Source: an uncultured Parabacteroides sp.
GTDB lineage: Bacteria > Bacteroidota > Bacteroidia > Bacteroidales > Tannerellaceae
Direction: 5' to 3'
Length of the DNA stretch: 64,000 bases
Assembly: GCA_937894065.1 (NCBI GenBank)
Contig: CALCST010000023.1
Location: forward strand, 406,046 to 470,045
The notes under the pieces are model-generated. The model was not told the origin of the DNA. It did not search any database and saw only the letters and a program-made list of their open reading frames with translations. Below, one piece after another: positions 1 to 8,600 of this stretch. Each line of letters begins with the position of its first letter. Position 1 is the first letter of the stretch. Both the position numbers and the translations under genes were made by a program.

Positions 1-2388
1 GCCGATGTGGTTTGCTATGGTTTGTGGGTTGACCCTATTCTGGCAAGCAGACACGGTGTTTTCTTCTCCAGAAGGGAAACTCCTGAAGTGTTGGACTTTG
101 TATTACAGAAACCGTCGGTTGAGAAACTGTCGTCACTCGCAGAAACACATCTTTTCCTTATGGATATAGGAATATGGATTTTGAGTGACAAGGCTGTGAA
201 TCTGCTTGCTCGACGTTCTTATTCCGAATCCGGAGAAATGAGGGAATACGATTTATACAGTGATTTCGGTCAGGCTTTGGGAAGTAATCCGACGTTGAAC
301 AATGATGAGGAGATAAATTCTCTGAAAGTTGTTGTGCTGCCTTTGCCTGGAGGAGAGTTCTATCATTATGGAACAAGCCGCGAATTGATATCTTCTACTT
401 TAGCAGTGCAGAATCTGGTGCGCGACCAGCGTGCTATTATGCAGCAGAAGGTGAAACCTCATCCTGCTATGTTCGTTCAGAATGCCGAGCTTAAGATAAC
501 TCTGACTCCTGAAAATTCTGAATTGTGGATTGAGAACAGTTTTATATCTGAAGGTTGGAAGCTTTCAAACAAGCATATAATAACAGGCGTTCCGGAAAAT
601 AACTGGACAATTTCGCTTGGCTCAGGAATTTGTGTGGATGTCGTTCCTATGAGAGAAAACGAATGGGTGGCACGTCCTTACGGATTTAGCGATATGTTCA
701 AAGGTGCTTTGTCAGACGACTCTACTTTGTGGATGGGAAAAAGTGTTTCTGTATGGGCAAAGGAGAGAAGTGTTACACTTCCTGATTTCCAGGATTTGCA
801 GAATGCTCCTATATTCCCGATATGTAATAATGTAGATGATTTGGGAAAAGTGCTTCGCTGGATGATTTCGGAACCGGACTTTAAGGAAGGAGCATCTATA
901 TGGCAGAATGCTGAGAAAGTTTCGGCAAACACAATATCTGATACGGCGAATCTGTTGCGACTTGTTGCTCAGCGTGAGAAATTCCGCCGTTCAAACTGGA
1001 CTACACTCGCTGCAAATCATAGTCGTAGTGTATTTTATCAGCTTGATTTGTCTGATGCTGCTTCAGCCTTTGCAAAAGATAATATAGCATTACCAGAGTT
1101 GCCTGATTCTGAACCTTCATTGATGAAAAGAATTCATAACCATGCGTTCAGGGCTAAAGTGCAGTATTTGAAAGGTGAAAATGGTGCAGAGGAACAGAAC
1201 AAGGCTTTCTCCCTGCTTAGAGAAGGGCTTGTAGGTTCTGTGATAGGGCAAAAACAGCGTCCATATCTGAATGTTTATTCTGACCAGATAGTGTGGGGCA
1301 GAAGCCCTGTCCGAATTGACCTTGCCGGAGGATGGACCGATACGCCTCCTTTCTGTATGTATTCCGGAGGTAATGTGGTGAATGTTGCGGTTGAACTAAA
1401 TGGCCAGCAACCTCTTCAAGTGTATGTAAAGCCGGCATCAGAGCCTTGCATCATTTTGCGTTCCATTGATTTGGGAGCAATGGAAGTGGTGCGAACATTC
1501 GAAGAACTGAATGACTACAACAAAGTCGGTTCTCCATTTTCCATTCCAAAGGCAGCTCTTTCGCTTGCCGGATTCTCTCCAATGTTTGCCGAAGATAAAT
1601 ATAATTCACTGACAGAATCATTGAAAGCTTTTGGTTGCGGTATAGAAATAACATTGCTTGCTGCCATTCCTGCCGGTTCGGGATTGGGCACAAGTTCAAT
1701 TCTTGCTTCTACCGTACTTGGCGCTTTGTCTGATTTCTGCGGCTTGGGTTGGGACAAGAATGAGATAGGATACCGCACGTTAATATTGGAACAATTGCTT
1801 ACAACAGGAGGTGGCTGGCAAGACCAGTATGGAGGTATTCTCCATGGATTGAAGTTGCTTCAGACAAGTGATGGCTTCAATCAGAACCCTCTTGTCAGAT
1901 GGTTGCCTGAATATTTGTTTACCGCCCCTGTTTACCGTCCTTGTCATTTACTTTATTACACAGGAATCACGAGAACGGCAAAAGGAATATTGGCAGAGAT
2001 TGTGCAGGGAATGTTCCTCAACAGTCAGTCACATTTATCTATATTGTCCGAGATGAAGTCTCATGCCTTGGATATGTTCGAGGCAATTCAGCGTGGTGAT
2101 TTCGATTTATATGGAAAGCTGGTCGCTAAGTCTTGGACCTTAAACAAAGCTTTGGACAGTGGAACCAATCCTCCTTCAGTAGAGGCAATAATAGAAAAAA
2201 TATCAGACTACTGCCTGGGCTATAAACTTCCGGGTGCAGGAGGAGGAGGATATTTGTATATGACGGCAAAAGATCAGGAAGCAGCAGCAAGGATTCGCCG
2301 GATACTAACAGAAAATCCACCTAATGACAAAGCTCGATTTGTAGAAATGAGTCTGTCAGAAAGTGGAATGCAGGTGAGCCGAAGCTGA
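1..2388 (+). CDS. fkp: Bifunctional L-fucokinase / L-fucose-1-phosphate guanylyltransferase (5'-truncated by window edge)
   Basis: Makes GDP-fucose from free L-fucose in two steps (kinase, then GTP-dependent pyrophosphorylase), feeding fucosylation of capsule and glycoproteins in Bacteroides. The reading frame is open from base 1, so the first GTG at position 7 is not the true start. About 795 residues are visible, against roughly 950 for the known B. fragilis enzyme, so the N-terminal part of the guanylyltransferase half is missing. The GHMP-kinase half is clear: GWTDTPPF near visible residue 445, the ATP loop PAGSGLGTSS near 558 and PGAGGGGY near 745. The stop codon lies in the loop of a hairpin shared with the convergent mntP gene. 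Assignment is firm from the two-domain order and the GHMP motifs. Confidence 0.93.
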   Translation, partial: ADVVCYGLWVDPILASRHGVFFSRRETPEVLDFVLQKPSVEKLSSLAETHLFLMDIGIWILSDKAVNLLARRSYSESGEMREYDLYSDFGQALGSNPTLNNDEEINSLKVVVLPLPGGEFYHYGTSRELISSTLAVQNLVRDQRAIMQQKVKPHPAMFVQNAELKITLTPENSELWIENSFISEGWKLSNKHIITGVPENNWTISLGSGICVDVVPMRENEWVARPYGFSDMFKGALSDDSTLWMGKSVSVWAKERSVTLPDFQDLQNAPIFPICNNVDDLGKVLRWMISEPDFKEGASIWQNAEKVSANTISDTANLLRLVAQREKFRRSNWTTLAANHSRSVFYQLDLSDAASAFAKDNIALPELPDSEPSLMKRIHNHAFRAKVQYLKGENGAEEQNKAFSLLREGLVGSVIGQKQRPYLNVYSDQIVWGRSPVRIDLAGGWTDTPPFCMYSGGNVVNVAVELNGQQPLQVYVKPASEPCIILRSIDLGAMEVVRTFEELNDYNKVGSPFSIPKAALSLAGFSPMFAEDKYNSLTESLKAFGCGIEITLLAAIPAGSGLGTSSILASTVLGALSDFCGLGWDKNEIGYRTLILEQLLTTGGGWQDQYGGILHGLKLLQTSDGFNQNPLVRWLPEYLFTAPVYRPCHLLYYTGITRTAKGILAEIVQGMFLNSQSHLSILSEMKSHALDMFEAIQRGDFDLYGKLVAKSWTLNKALDSGTNPPSVEAIIEKISDYCLGYKLPGAGGGGYLYMTAKDQEAAARIRRILTENPPNDKARFVEMSLSESGMQVSRS

Positions 2389-2398
2389 TGCTTCGGCT
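2377..2398. terminator. Hairpin spanning the fkp stop codon, shared by convergent genes
   Basis: AGCCGAAG (2377-2384) pairs with CTTCGGCT (2391-2398). The 6-base loop contains the TGA stop of fkp, and mntP ends from the other side only 15 bases away. It lacks a long T-tract, so action as a bidirectional terminator is inferred from position and symmetry. Confidence 0.5.
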
Positions 2399-2402
2399 TA
2401 TG

Positions 2403-2966
2403 TCAGAAACCTATGGTATGTTCTATAAGTATTTTTGCACCGATAGCTATTAGGATTATTCCTCCTATCAAATCCAGCTTGAGGTCAATTTTTCTGCCTA
2501 TGTTATGCCCCAATACTACGCCGCTCATTGAGAATATAAGCGTTACGATAGCCACAATGGCTGCAACAGGGACAAGCGGAGTTTTAAGCAAGGCGAGGGA
2601 GATTCCTACGGCAAGTGCATCAATACTTGTAGCAATGCCCAACCCACACAGAGTTTTCATGCAAAGAGGATTTACTTTCTCATCTTCTTCCTTTTCCGAG
2701 AAACTGTCTTTTATCATTTTCCCTCCAAGATAAAGAAGCAGTATAAATGCAATCCAGTGGTCGAAGGCTTCAATCAGTTGTCTGAAACCTATGCCACATA
2801 AGTATCCGGCAACAGTCATTCCTGCTTGGAATACGGCGAATATTATACCTATTTTAAGCACGTTTCTCATTGGACACGTCTTTATTATGGAACCGCTGGT
2901 TACGGATACGGCAAGACTGTCCATTGATAGTCCGATGGCTAATAAGATGATTTCGAATATTGACAT
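2403..2966 (-). CDS. mntP: MntP-family manganese efflux pump
   Basis: Small inner-membrane protein of 187 residues that exports Mn(II) to prevent manganese poisoning. It has the six-helix layout of MntP/DUF204 and the internal duplication typical of the family: GLSMDSLAVS near the N-terminus is echoed by SIDALAVGIS near the middle, each with a membrane aspartate. Length matches the family. It is convergent with fkp. The upstream gap to the nitroreductase gene holds a 22-bp repeat array. No yybP-ykoY manganese riboswitch could be recognised there. Confidence 0.9.
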   Translation of the reverse strand: MSIFEIILLAIGLSMDSLAVSVTSGSIIKTCPMRNVLKIGIIFAVFQAGMTVAGYLCGIGFRQLIEAFDHWIAFILLLYLGGKMIKDSFSEKEEDEKVNPLCMKTLCGLGIATSIDALAVGISLALLKTPLVPVAAIVAIVTLIFSMSGVVLGHNIGRKIDLKLDLIGGIILIAIGAKILIEHTIGF

Positions 2967-3037
2967 TATATTGGTTTTTAGTGTTTGGAAGAATTTCTTA
3001 GGGATTGGATTATAAGATATTCTTTAACTTAAAAAAG

Positions 3038-3125
3038 ATGCCTATGTTTTTGGAAAAACATGCCGACCTTTTCCGGAAAAGATGCCGACCTTTTTTTAAA
3101 AAGATAGTTATCTTTTCCGGGGAAG
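3038..3125. repeat. 22-bp tandem array A, four units with 14-bp palindromes
   Basis: Four units start at 3038, 3060, 3082 and 3104, exactly 22 bp apart. Each has an 8-bp spacer (ATGCCGAC or a variant) and a 14-bp dyad: GTTTTTGGAAAAAC, CTTTTCCGGAAAAG, CTTTTTTTAAAAAG and CTTTTCCGGGGAAG at 3046, 3068, 3090 and 3112. The bases differ between units but the symmetry is largely kept. It lies between the nitroreductase stop and the mntP start, both leftward genes. Confidence 0.85.
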
Positions 3126-3134
3126 GTGTTAGTA

Positions 3135-3653
3135 TTATAATATGGAAACAATTTCTTCTGTTCCCTTTCTTTTCTTTACAGATTCTGCAAATTGTTCTTC
3201 TCTTTCCGGATATCCCAAAGGTATGATAACAGCTGGTTCAATATTTTCCGGCAAATTAAGAACTTCCTTGCATCGAGCTACGTCAAAATTGCAAACCCAG
3301 CAAGTTCCCAGTCCTTGTTCTACAGCTGCAAGGCAGATATGCTCAACAGCAATTGCCACGTCGATATCTGCATGGTCCTTACCATCCGAGCCTCGTTTCC
3401 ATGACTGGCTGTGATCTTCACATGCAACGATGAACATAGGCACAGACTTTATCCATTCCCTGCTGTAGCATGATTTTATATTTTCAACTCCTTCGTCAGA
3501 TTTTACAACGAAGAACTTCCATGGTTGGAAGTTTACTGCAGATGGAGCCAGTCTTGCTGCTTCAATTATATATTCCAGTTTTTCTTTCTCTATAGCCTTG
3601 GAAGAGAACTGTCTGATGGAACAGCGCTTTTTTACAAGTTCTAGAAATGTCAT
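3135..3653 (-). CDS. Nitroreductase family protein (FMN-dependent oxidoreductase)
   Basis: 172-residue flavin oxidoreductase of the nitroreductase fold. The N-terminal KRCSIRQFS is the usual FMN-phosphate-binding start of the family, followed by LAPSAVNFQPWKF and a C-terminal LGYPE segment. The physiological substrate cannot be told from sequence. Its ATG overlaps the stop of the upstream glycosyltransferase by four bases (ATGA), so the two are translationally coupled, although no functional link is obvious. Confidence 0.88.
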   Translation of the reverse strand: MTFLELVKKRCSIRQFSSKAIEKEKLEYIIEAARLAPSAVNFQPWKFFVVKSDEGVENIKSCYSREWIKSVPMFIVACEDHSQSWKRGSDGKDHADIDVAIAVEHICLAAVEQGLGTCWVCNFDVARCKEVLNLPENIEPAVIIPLGYPEREEQFAESVKKRKGTEEIVSIL

Positions 3654-4600
3654 AATTCTGATTCTATTTTATATTTGTTTCTATTCGGTGAATTTCTTGA
3701 AATAAGCTCGCCGATGAATCCGGCAAGAAACAGTTGCGTTCCCATAATCATTCCCGTAAGCGAGATATAGAAATAAGGTGAGTTAGTCACCAATGGTCTT
3801 AAATCTCCTGAAATGATTGAAGCCAGTTTCATTCCAAGCACCACCACAAGGGCTATGAATCCTATGAAAAACATAAGACTGCCAAGGAGTCCGAAGAAAT
3901 GCATTGGCTTCTTGCCGAATTTGCTGGTGAACCAAAGCGTAATCAAATCCAGATATCCATTCACAAATCTGTTCAGACCGAATTTTGTCGTACCATATTT
4001 ACGCGCCTGATGATGCACCACCTTTTCGCCGATTTTGTTGAATCCGGCGATTTTGGCCAGATATGGGATATATCTGTGCATATCGTTATAAATCTCAATA
4101 TTCTTTATTACGATATTTTTGTATGCTTTCAGTCCACAATTGAAGTCGTGCAGATTATGTATTCCTGAGAATTTTCTTGCAGTAGCGTTGAACAGCTTTG
4201 TCGGAATTGTCTTTGACAGCGGGTCGTAGCGTTTCTTTTTCCAACCAGACACAAGGTCATATCCATCTTCAGTAATCATTCTGTAGAGTTCCGGTATTTC
4301 GTCCGGACTGTCCTGCAAGTCAGCATCCATAGTGATTACAACATTGCCTTTAGCTTTTTGGAATCCACAATGCAGAGCCGGAGATTTTCCATAATTGCGG
4401 CGGAATTTTATCCCATGCACCATTTCATTGTTTTCTTTGATATGCTGTATTATCTTCCATGAATCATCGGTACTGCCGTCGTCCACAAAGATTACTTCAT
4501 ATGTAAAGTTGTTTTCTTCCATCACACGCTTAATCCAGGCGAACAGTTCAGGAAGGGATTCTGCCTCATTATATAAAGGAATAACTACAGAAATATCCAT
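3650..4600 (-). CDS. Family 2 glycosyltransferase, polyprenyl-phosphate type (GtrB/DPM1-like)
   Basis: 316-residue membrane glycosyltransferase. The N-terminal GT-A domain starts ISVVIPLYNEAESLPELF, carries the VDDGSTDDSW nucleotide-sugar motif and the metal-binding MDADLQDSPDE. Two C-terminal transmembrane helices follow (HFFGLLGSLMFFIGFIALVV and LTGMIMGTQLFLAGFIGEL). This layout is that of enzymes that load a sugar onto undecaprenyl phosphate for envelope glycan decoration; the donor sugar is unknown. It is in a leftward group with DUF4199 upstream and the nitroreductase downstream. The start codon follows an A-rich leader that is part of a repeated intergenic element. Confidence 0.88.
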   Translation of the reverse strand: MDISVVIPLYNEAESLPELFAWIKRVMEENNFTYEVIFVDDGSTDDSWKIIQHIKENNEMVHGIKFRRNYGKSPALHCGFQKAKGNVVITMDADLQDSPDEIPELYRMITEDGYDLVSGWKKKRYDPLSKTIPTKLFNATARKFSGIHNLHDFNCGLKAYKNIVIKNIEIYNDMHRYIPYLAKIAGFNKIGEKVVHHQARKYGTTKFGLNRFVNGYLDLITLWFTSKFGKKPMHFFGLLGSLMFFIGFIALVVVLGMKLASIISGDLRPLVTNSPYFYISLTGMIMGTQLFLAGFIGELISRNSPNRNKYKIESEL

Positions 4601-4722
4601 GAATTTAAGTTTTTGAGTTTTTATTTTTATGAGTTTATTAGTTGACGAGGTTTCATATTTTAAGTAGTCAAGAAGTTTATAATTGTTTCTTGTAACCTTG
4701 TTAACTCGTCAACTGATTACCA
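4601..4722 (-). repeat. Composite TTGACAAG-type intergenic repeat with A-rich leader (copy 1)
   Basis: In mRNA sense the order is GTTGACGAGTTAACAAGG, the 8-mer part (ACTTCTTGACTACTT), CCTCGTCAACTAATAAACTC, then an A-rich tail of ACTCATAAAA/ACTCAAAAAC words ending at the glycosyltransferase ATG (4600). The 3' end of the DUF4199 gene touches the other edge. Confidence 0.75.
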
Positions 4723-5226
4723 TTCTTCGTTTCTTTTGCAGAACGCTGCTACCGGTATTGATAGGAATACACCGTAAAGCACGTTGTTGAGTATTCCTTG
4801 CAAAGCCATATGTATCGGAGTGAGATTTATTTGCTTCATCTTTTCCAGAACCTGACTGTCAACGCCTGCATCATACATCATCTGCACTGTCTGTATCAAT
4901 GCATTCGACAACAGATTCGGGTCTGCAATATATTTATAGTAGACGAAATGGAGGAGTGACACCAGTATTGCAGCAAAGAAATATAATAATATTCCGAATT
5001 GCCATGCATGGAAAAATCCGATGTTGCCACCAATATCATCTCTATATCTTTTTGTCAGAAAATATGCCAGGAAAGGCACGCTCAAGGACATTCCCCAATA
5101 TATTATAGTAAAGGCGGGAGTAGTGTTTCCCAACATGAAGAATACATATTTTATAATCCAAAATAAGCCAAGGCTTAATCCGTAGCGCATGGCACTTGAC
5201 AGCAGAATGCTTTTGTTCTCTTTCAT
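4717..5226 (-). CDS. DUF4199 domain membrane protein
   Basis: 169 residues with about four predicted membrane helices (YGLSLGLFWIIKYVFFML, IYWGMSLSVPFLAYFL, AWQFGILLYFFAAILVSLL and a C-terminal YGVFLSIPVAAF). Matches the Bacteroidetes DUF4199 family in length and helix layout; no function is established. In Bacteroidetes it commonly sits directly upstream of a polyprenyl-phosphate glycosyltransferase, as here, which hints at a role in envelope glycan assembly. It is the first gene of the leftward group and has a good promoter about 200 bases upstream. Confidence 0.85.
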   Translation of the reverse strand: MKENKSILLSSAMRYGLSLGLFWIIKYVFFMLGNTTPAFTIIYWGMSLSVPFLAYFLTKRYRDDIGGNIGFFHAWQFGILLYFFAAILVSLLHFVYYKYIADPNLLSNALIQTVQMMYDAGVDSQVLEKMKQINLTPIHMALQGILNNVLYGVFLSIPVAAFCKRNEEW

Positions 5227-5266
5227 TAGTTCTATTTTATTTACTTATGTTTTACTGGTTGCTTGA

Positions 5267-5397
5267 TAAAGTTGACAAGTTAAAGGTGTCAAGGAGTTAA
5301 GTTGTCAAAAAGTCAAGTAGAAATAGCTTTTTACCTGATGCCTTGTCAACTTGTCAACTCGTCAACTTGTTTTCTTGCCAACTTGTTAACTGAAATC
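5267..5397. repeat. Composite TTGACAAG-type intergenic repeat (copy 2)
   Basis: Left arm AAAGTTGACAAGTTAAAGG, an 8-mer stretch (AAGGAGTTAAGTTGTCAA), a core resembling GAAATAGCTTTTTACCTGATG, and a right arm CTTGTCAACTTGTCAACTCG repeated onward to 5397. The arms are complementary. A separate fragment, GTAGCCTTGTCTACTCGTTA at 5626-5645, precedes the RND pump start. Confidence 0.75.
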
Positions 5398-5431
5398 TTA
5401 GCCCAGCAAAACTTAAATTATTTATTTGATG

Positions 5432-5466
5432 CAAAGTTAATATAAAAAACTAAAGTTTTGCAATCT
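5432..5466 (-). promoter_or_regulatory. Bacteroides-type promoter for the DUF4199-glycosyltransferase-nitroreductase group
   Basis: Read leftward, the -7 box TAACTTTG (complement of 5432-5439) fits TAnnTTTG. A TTGC lies 20 bp upstream where the -33 box is expected. The predicted transcript start is near 5425, giving a leader of about 200 bases that includes repeat copy 2. The rest of the 5227-5661 gap (435 bases without a gene) holds only AT-rich sequence and repeat fragments. Confidence 0.55.
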
Positions 5467-5661
5467 TAATTTACTGTTGATAAAAGAGAAGAAGGTGGTC
5501 TAATATGATTTCTATAACCGGTAGATAGTTCAACTTGGATTTAGGCAGTTTCAACTTCCATTTTGTCTGCTTCACTGCCCTTTGGAATTTACTGCGATAA
5601 TAGTAATATAATTTTGCTTCCCTGTAGCCTTGTCTACTCGTTAACTATAAATTCATCATAT

Positions 5662-8600
5662 ATGTTCAAATCAATAGTACGTTTCTCAATCAAAAAGAAA
5701 GTATTTGTCGCACTGGCAACTATTTTACTCTTGGTCAGCGGTATCTATTCGATGCTGACTTTACCGATAGATGCAGTTCCTGATATTACCAATAATCAGG
5801 TTCAGATTGTAACAGTTTCTCCAACTTTGGCTCCTCAGGAAGTGGAACAGCTAATAACTTTCCCTATAGAGATAGCCATGAGTAATATAATGAATGTGGA
5901 GGAAATCCGTTCTGTTTCACGTTTCGGTCTTTCACTGGTTACGGTTGTATTTAACGAGAAAGTTCCGACTCTCGATGCGAGGCAGCTTATAAATGAGCAG
6001 ATTCAGACTGTAGCCGGAGAGATTCCGGAGGAATTGGGAACACCGGAACTTATGCCTATCACTACTGGACTTGGTGAAATTTATCAGTATGTGCTGAAAG
6101 TTGCTCCCGGATATGAAAAGAAGTATGACGCAATGGAGCTGAGAACCATACAGGACTGGATTGTGAAAAGACAGCTTTCCGGTATTCCGGGAATTGTTGA
6201 AATAAACAGTTTCGGTGGTTATTTGAAGCAATATGAAGTTGCTATTGACCCTGATGCTCTTTATTCTCTTAATATCACAATTTCAGATATTTTCGAAGCA
6301 TTGAACAGTAATAACCAGAATACCGGAGGTAGCTATATTGAGAAAATCAACAGAGCTTATTATATCCGTGCCGAAGGTATGGTCAATGATTTGAAAGATA
6401 TCGAACAGATAGTCGTGACTAACCGAAACGGAATACCTGTACACGTAAGCGATATTGCAAAAGTTCGTTTTGGTGCTCCAAAACGCTTTGGTGCTATGAC
6501 TAAAGATGGCGAAGGAGAGTGTGTAGGCGGTATTGCTATGATGCTTAAGGGCGCTAATGCCAACGTAGTGACTCAGGAATTGGAACGCCGTGTTGATAGA
6601 GTTCAGAAAATGTTGCCCGAAGGTGTCAGCATTGAGCCTTATCTTAACCGTTCTGAACTGGTGAACAGAAATATATCTACAGTAATAAAGAACCTTATTG
6701 AAGGTGCGCTGATAGTGTTTGTTGTTCTGATGGTTTTCCTTGGAAACGTACGAGCCGGAATAATTGTGGCTTCTGTTATTCCTCTGGCAATGCTTTTCGG
6801 ATTCATAATGATGCGCATTTTCGGCGTTTCTGCAAATCTGATGAGTCTTGGCGCAATTGATTTCGGAATAGTTGTTGATGGCTCTATTGTTATTCTTGAA
6901 GGAATACTTGCTCATATTTATGGTAAGAAATTTGTGGGTAAGAAATTCAGTAAAGAAGAGATGGACGCTGAAGTTGAAAAAGGAGCAGGTCAGGTTGTTC
7001 GAAGTGCCACATTTGCTGTCCTGATTATTCTTATAGTATTCTTCCCAATACTTACATTGACAGGAATAGAAGGTAAATATTTCACTCCGATGGCAAAGAC
7101 TTTGGTGTTCTGTATTATCGGCGCACTTTTGCTTTCTCTCACTTATGTTCCGATGATGGCTTCTCTTTTCCTTAATCGTTCGATTTCCGACAAGCCGACA
7201 TTGGCAGACAAGTTTTTTGACGGACTAAACAAAATATATGCTAAAACACTTGGCTTTTGTCTGAAACATATATGGGGAACAATTGCAGCCTCATTCATTG
7301 CACTTCTCCTTTCTCTTGGATTGTTCACAAAGTTAGGAGCAGAATTTATACCAACATTGGACGAAGGAGATTTTGCTATGCAAATGACATTGCCAGCCGG
7401 AAGCTCGTTGAGCAAGAGTATTGATGTTTCGTTGAAAGCTGAAAAGATTCTCAAGGAGAAATTCCCTGAAATAAAACATGTGGTGGCTAAAATCGGTACT
7501 GCTGAAGTTCCAACTGACCCTATGGCAGTTGAGGATGCAGATATAATGATAGTTATGAAACCTTTTGATGAATGGACTTCTGCAGGAAGTCGTGCGGAAA
7601 TGGTGGAAAAGATGAAGGAAGCTCTTGAAGTTATCGACGATGCATCATTCAATTTTAGTCAGCCAATACAGTTGAGGTTCAATGAGCTTATGACAGGTGC
7701 AAAAGCTGATATCGCCATTAAATTATATGGTGAAGATATGGCTGAACTGTATGCAAAGGCAAAAGAAGCAGCAGTGTTCGTCCGTAAAGTTCCTGGAGCT
7801 GCCGATGTGCTTGTTGAACAGGCAATGGGATTGCCTCAGCTACTTATACAGTATGACAGAGCCAAGATTGCCCGTTATGGTATAAATATTGAAGAGCTGA
7901 ACACTGTTATTAGAACAGCCTATGCAGGTGAGACAGCCGGTGTAGTTTTTGAAAACGAACGTCGTTTTGATATGGTTCTTCGTCTGGATTCTGATAAAGT
8001 AAAAGATTTGAATACAGACAAGTTGTTTATAAGAACTGAATCCGGACTTCAGATTCCTGTGAGTGAAGTGGCAAGTGTGAAGTATGAAAATGGTCCGCTG
8101 CAAATCAACCGTGATGCAACGAAGAGAAGAATTGTAATCGGTGTGAATGTGCGTGATGCAGATATTCAGCAGGTAGTATCACAGATACAGGAATTGCTTG
8201 ACAAAAATATAAAGTTGAAACCGGGATACTATTTCGAATATGGAGGACAGTTTGAGAATTTGCAGAATGCAATCAGTACGTTGACTGTGGTTATTCCTAT
8301 AGCATTGTTGCTTATCCTTCTTCTTTTGTTCTTTGCCTTCAAGAATGTTACTTATTCTTTGGTAGTATTCTCCACAGTTCCGTTGTCTCTAATCGGAGGA
8401 ATACTGGCGTTGTGGGTTCGTGGTCTGCCTTTCAGTATTTCTGCAGGTGTCGGATTTATAGCATTGTTCGGTGTAGCTGTTCTGAATGGTATATTGATGA
8501 TTAATCATTTCAATGATTTGAGAAAGAAAGGAAATTATATGATGTGTACGGATAGAATAATTAAGAAGAGTTGTCCGCATTTGCTTCGTCCGGTCTTCTT

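Noticed and set aside
2967..3134. Manganese (yybP-ykoY) riboswitch upstream of mntP
   Set aside because: The gap is only about 170 bases, is mostly filled by array A, and no riboswitch core could be recognised.
5563..5661. N-terminal extension of the RND pump
   Set aside because: The extra 33 residues do not resemble the family and derive from intergenic repeat DNA; MFKSIVRFSIKKK is the standard start.
6283..6915. 210-codon open frame antisense to the RND pump gene
   Set aside because: Shadow of a strongly coding region on the other strand; no start context or family resemblance.
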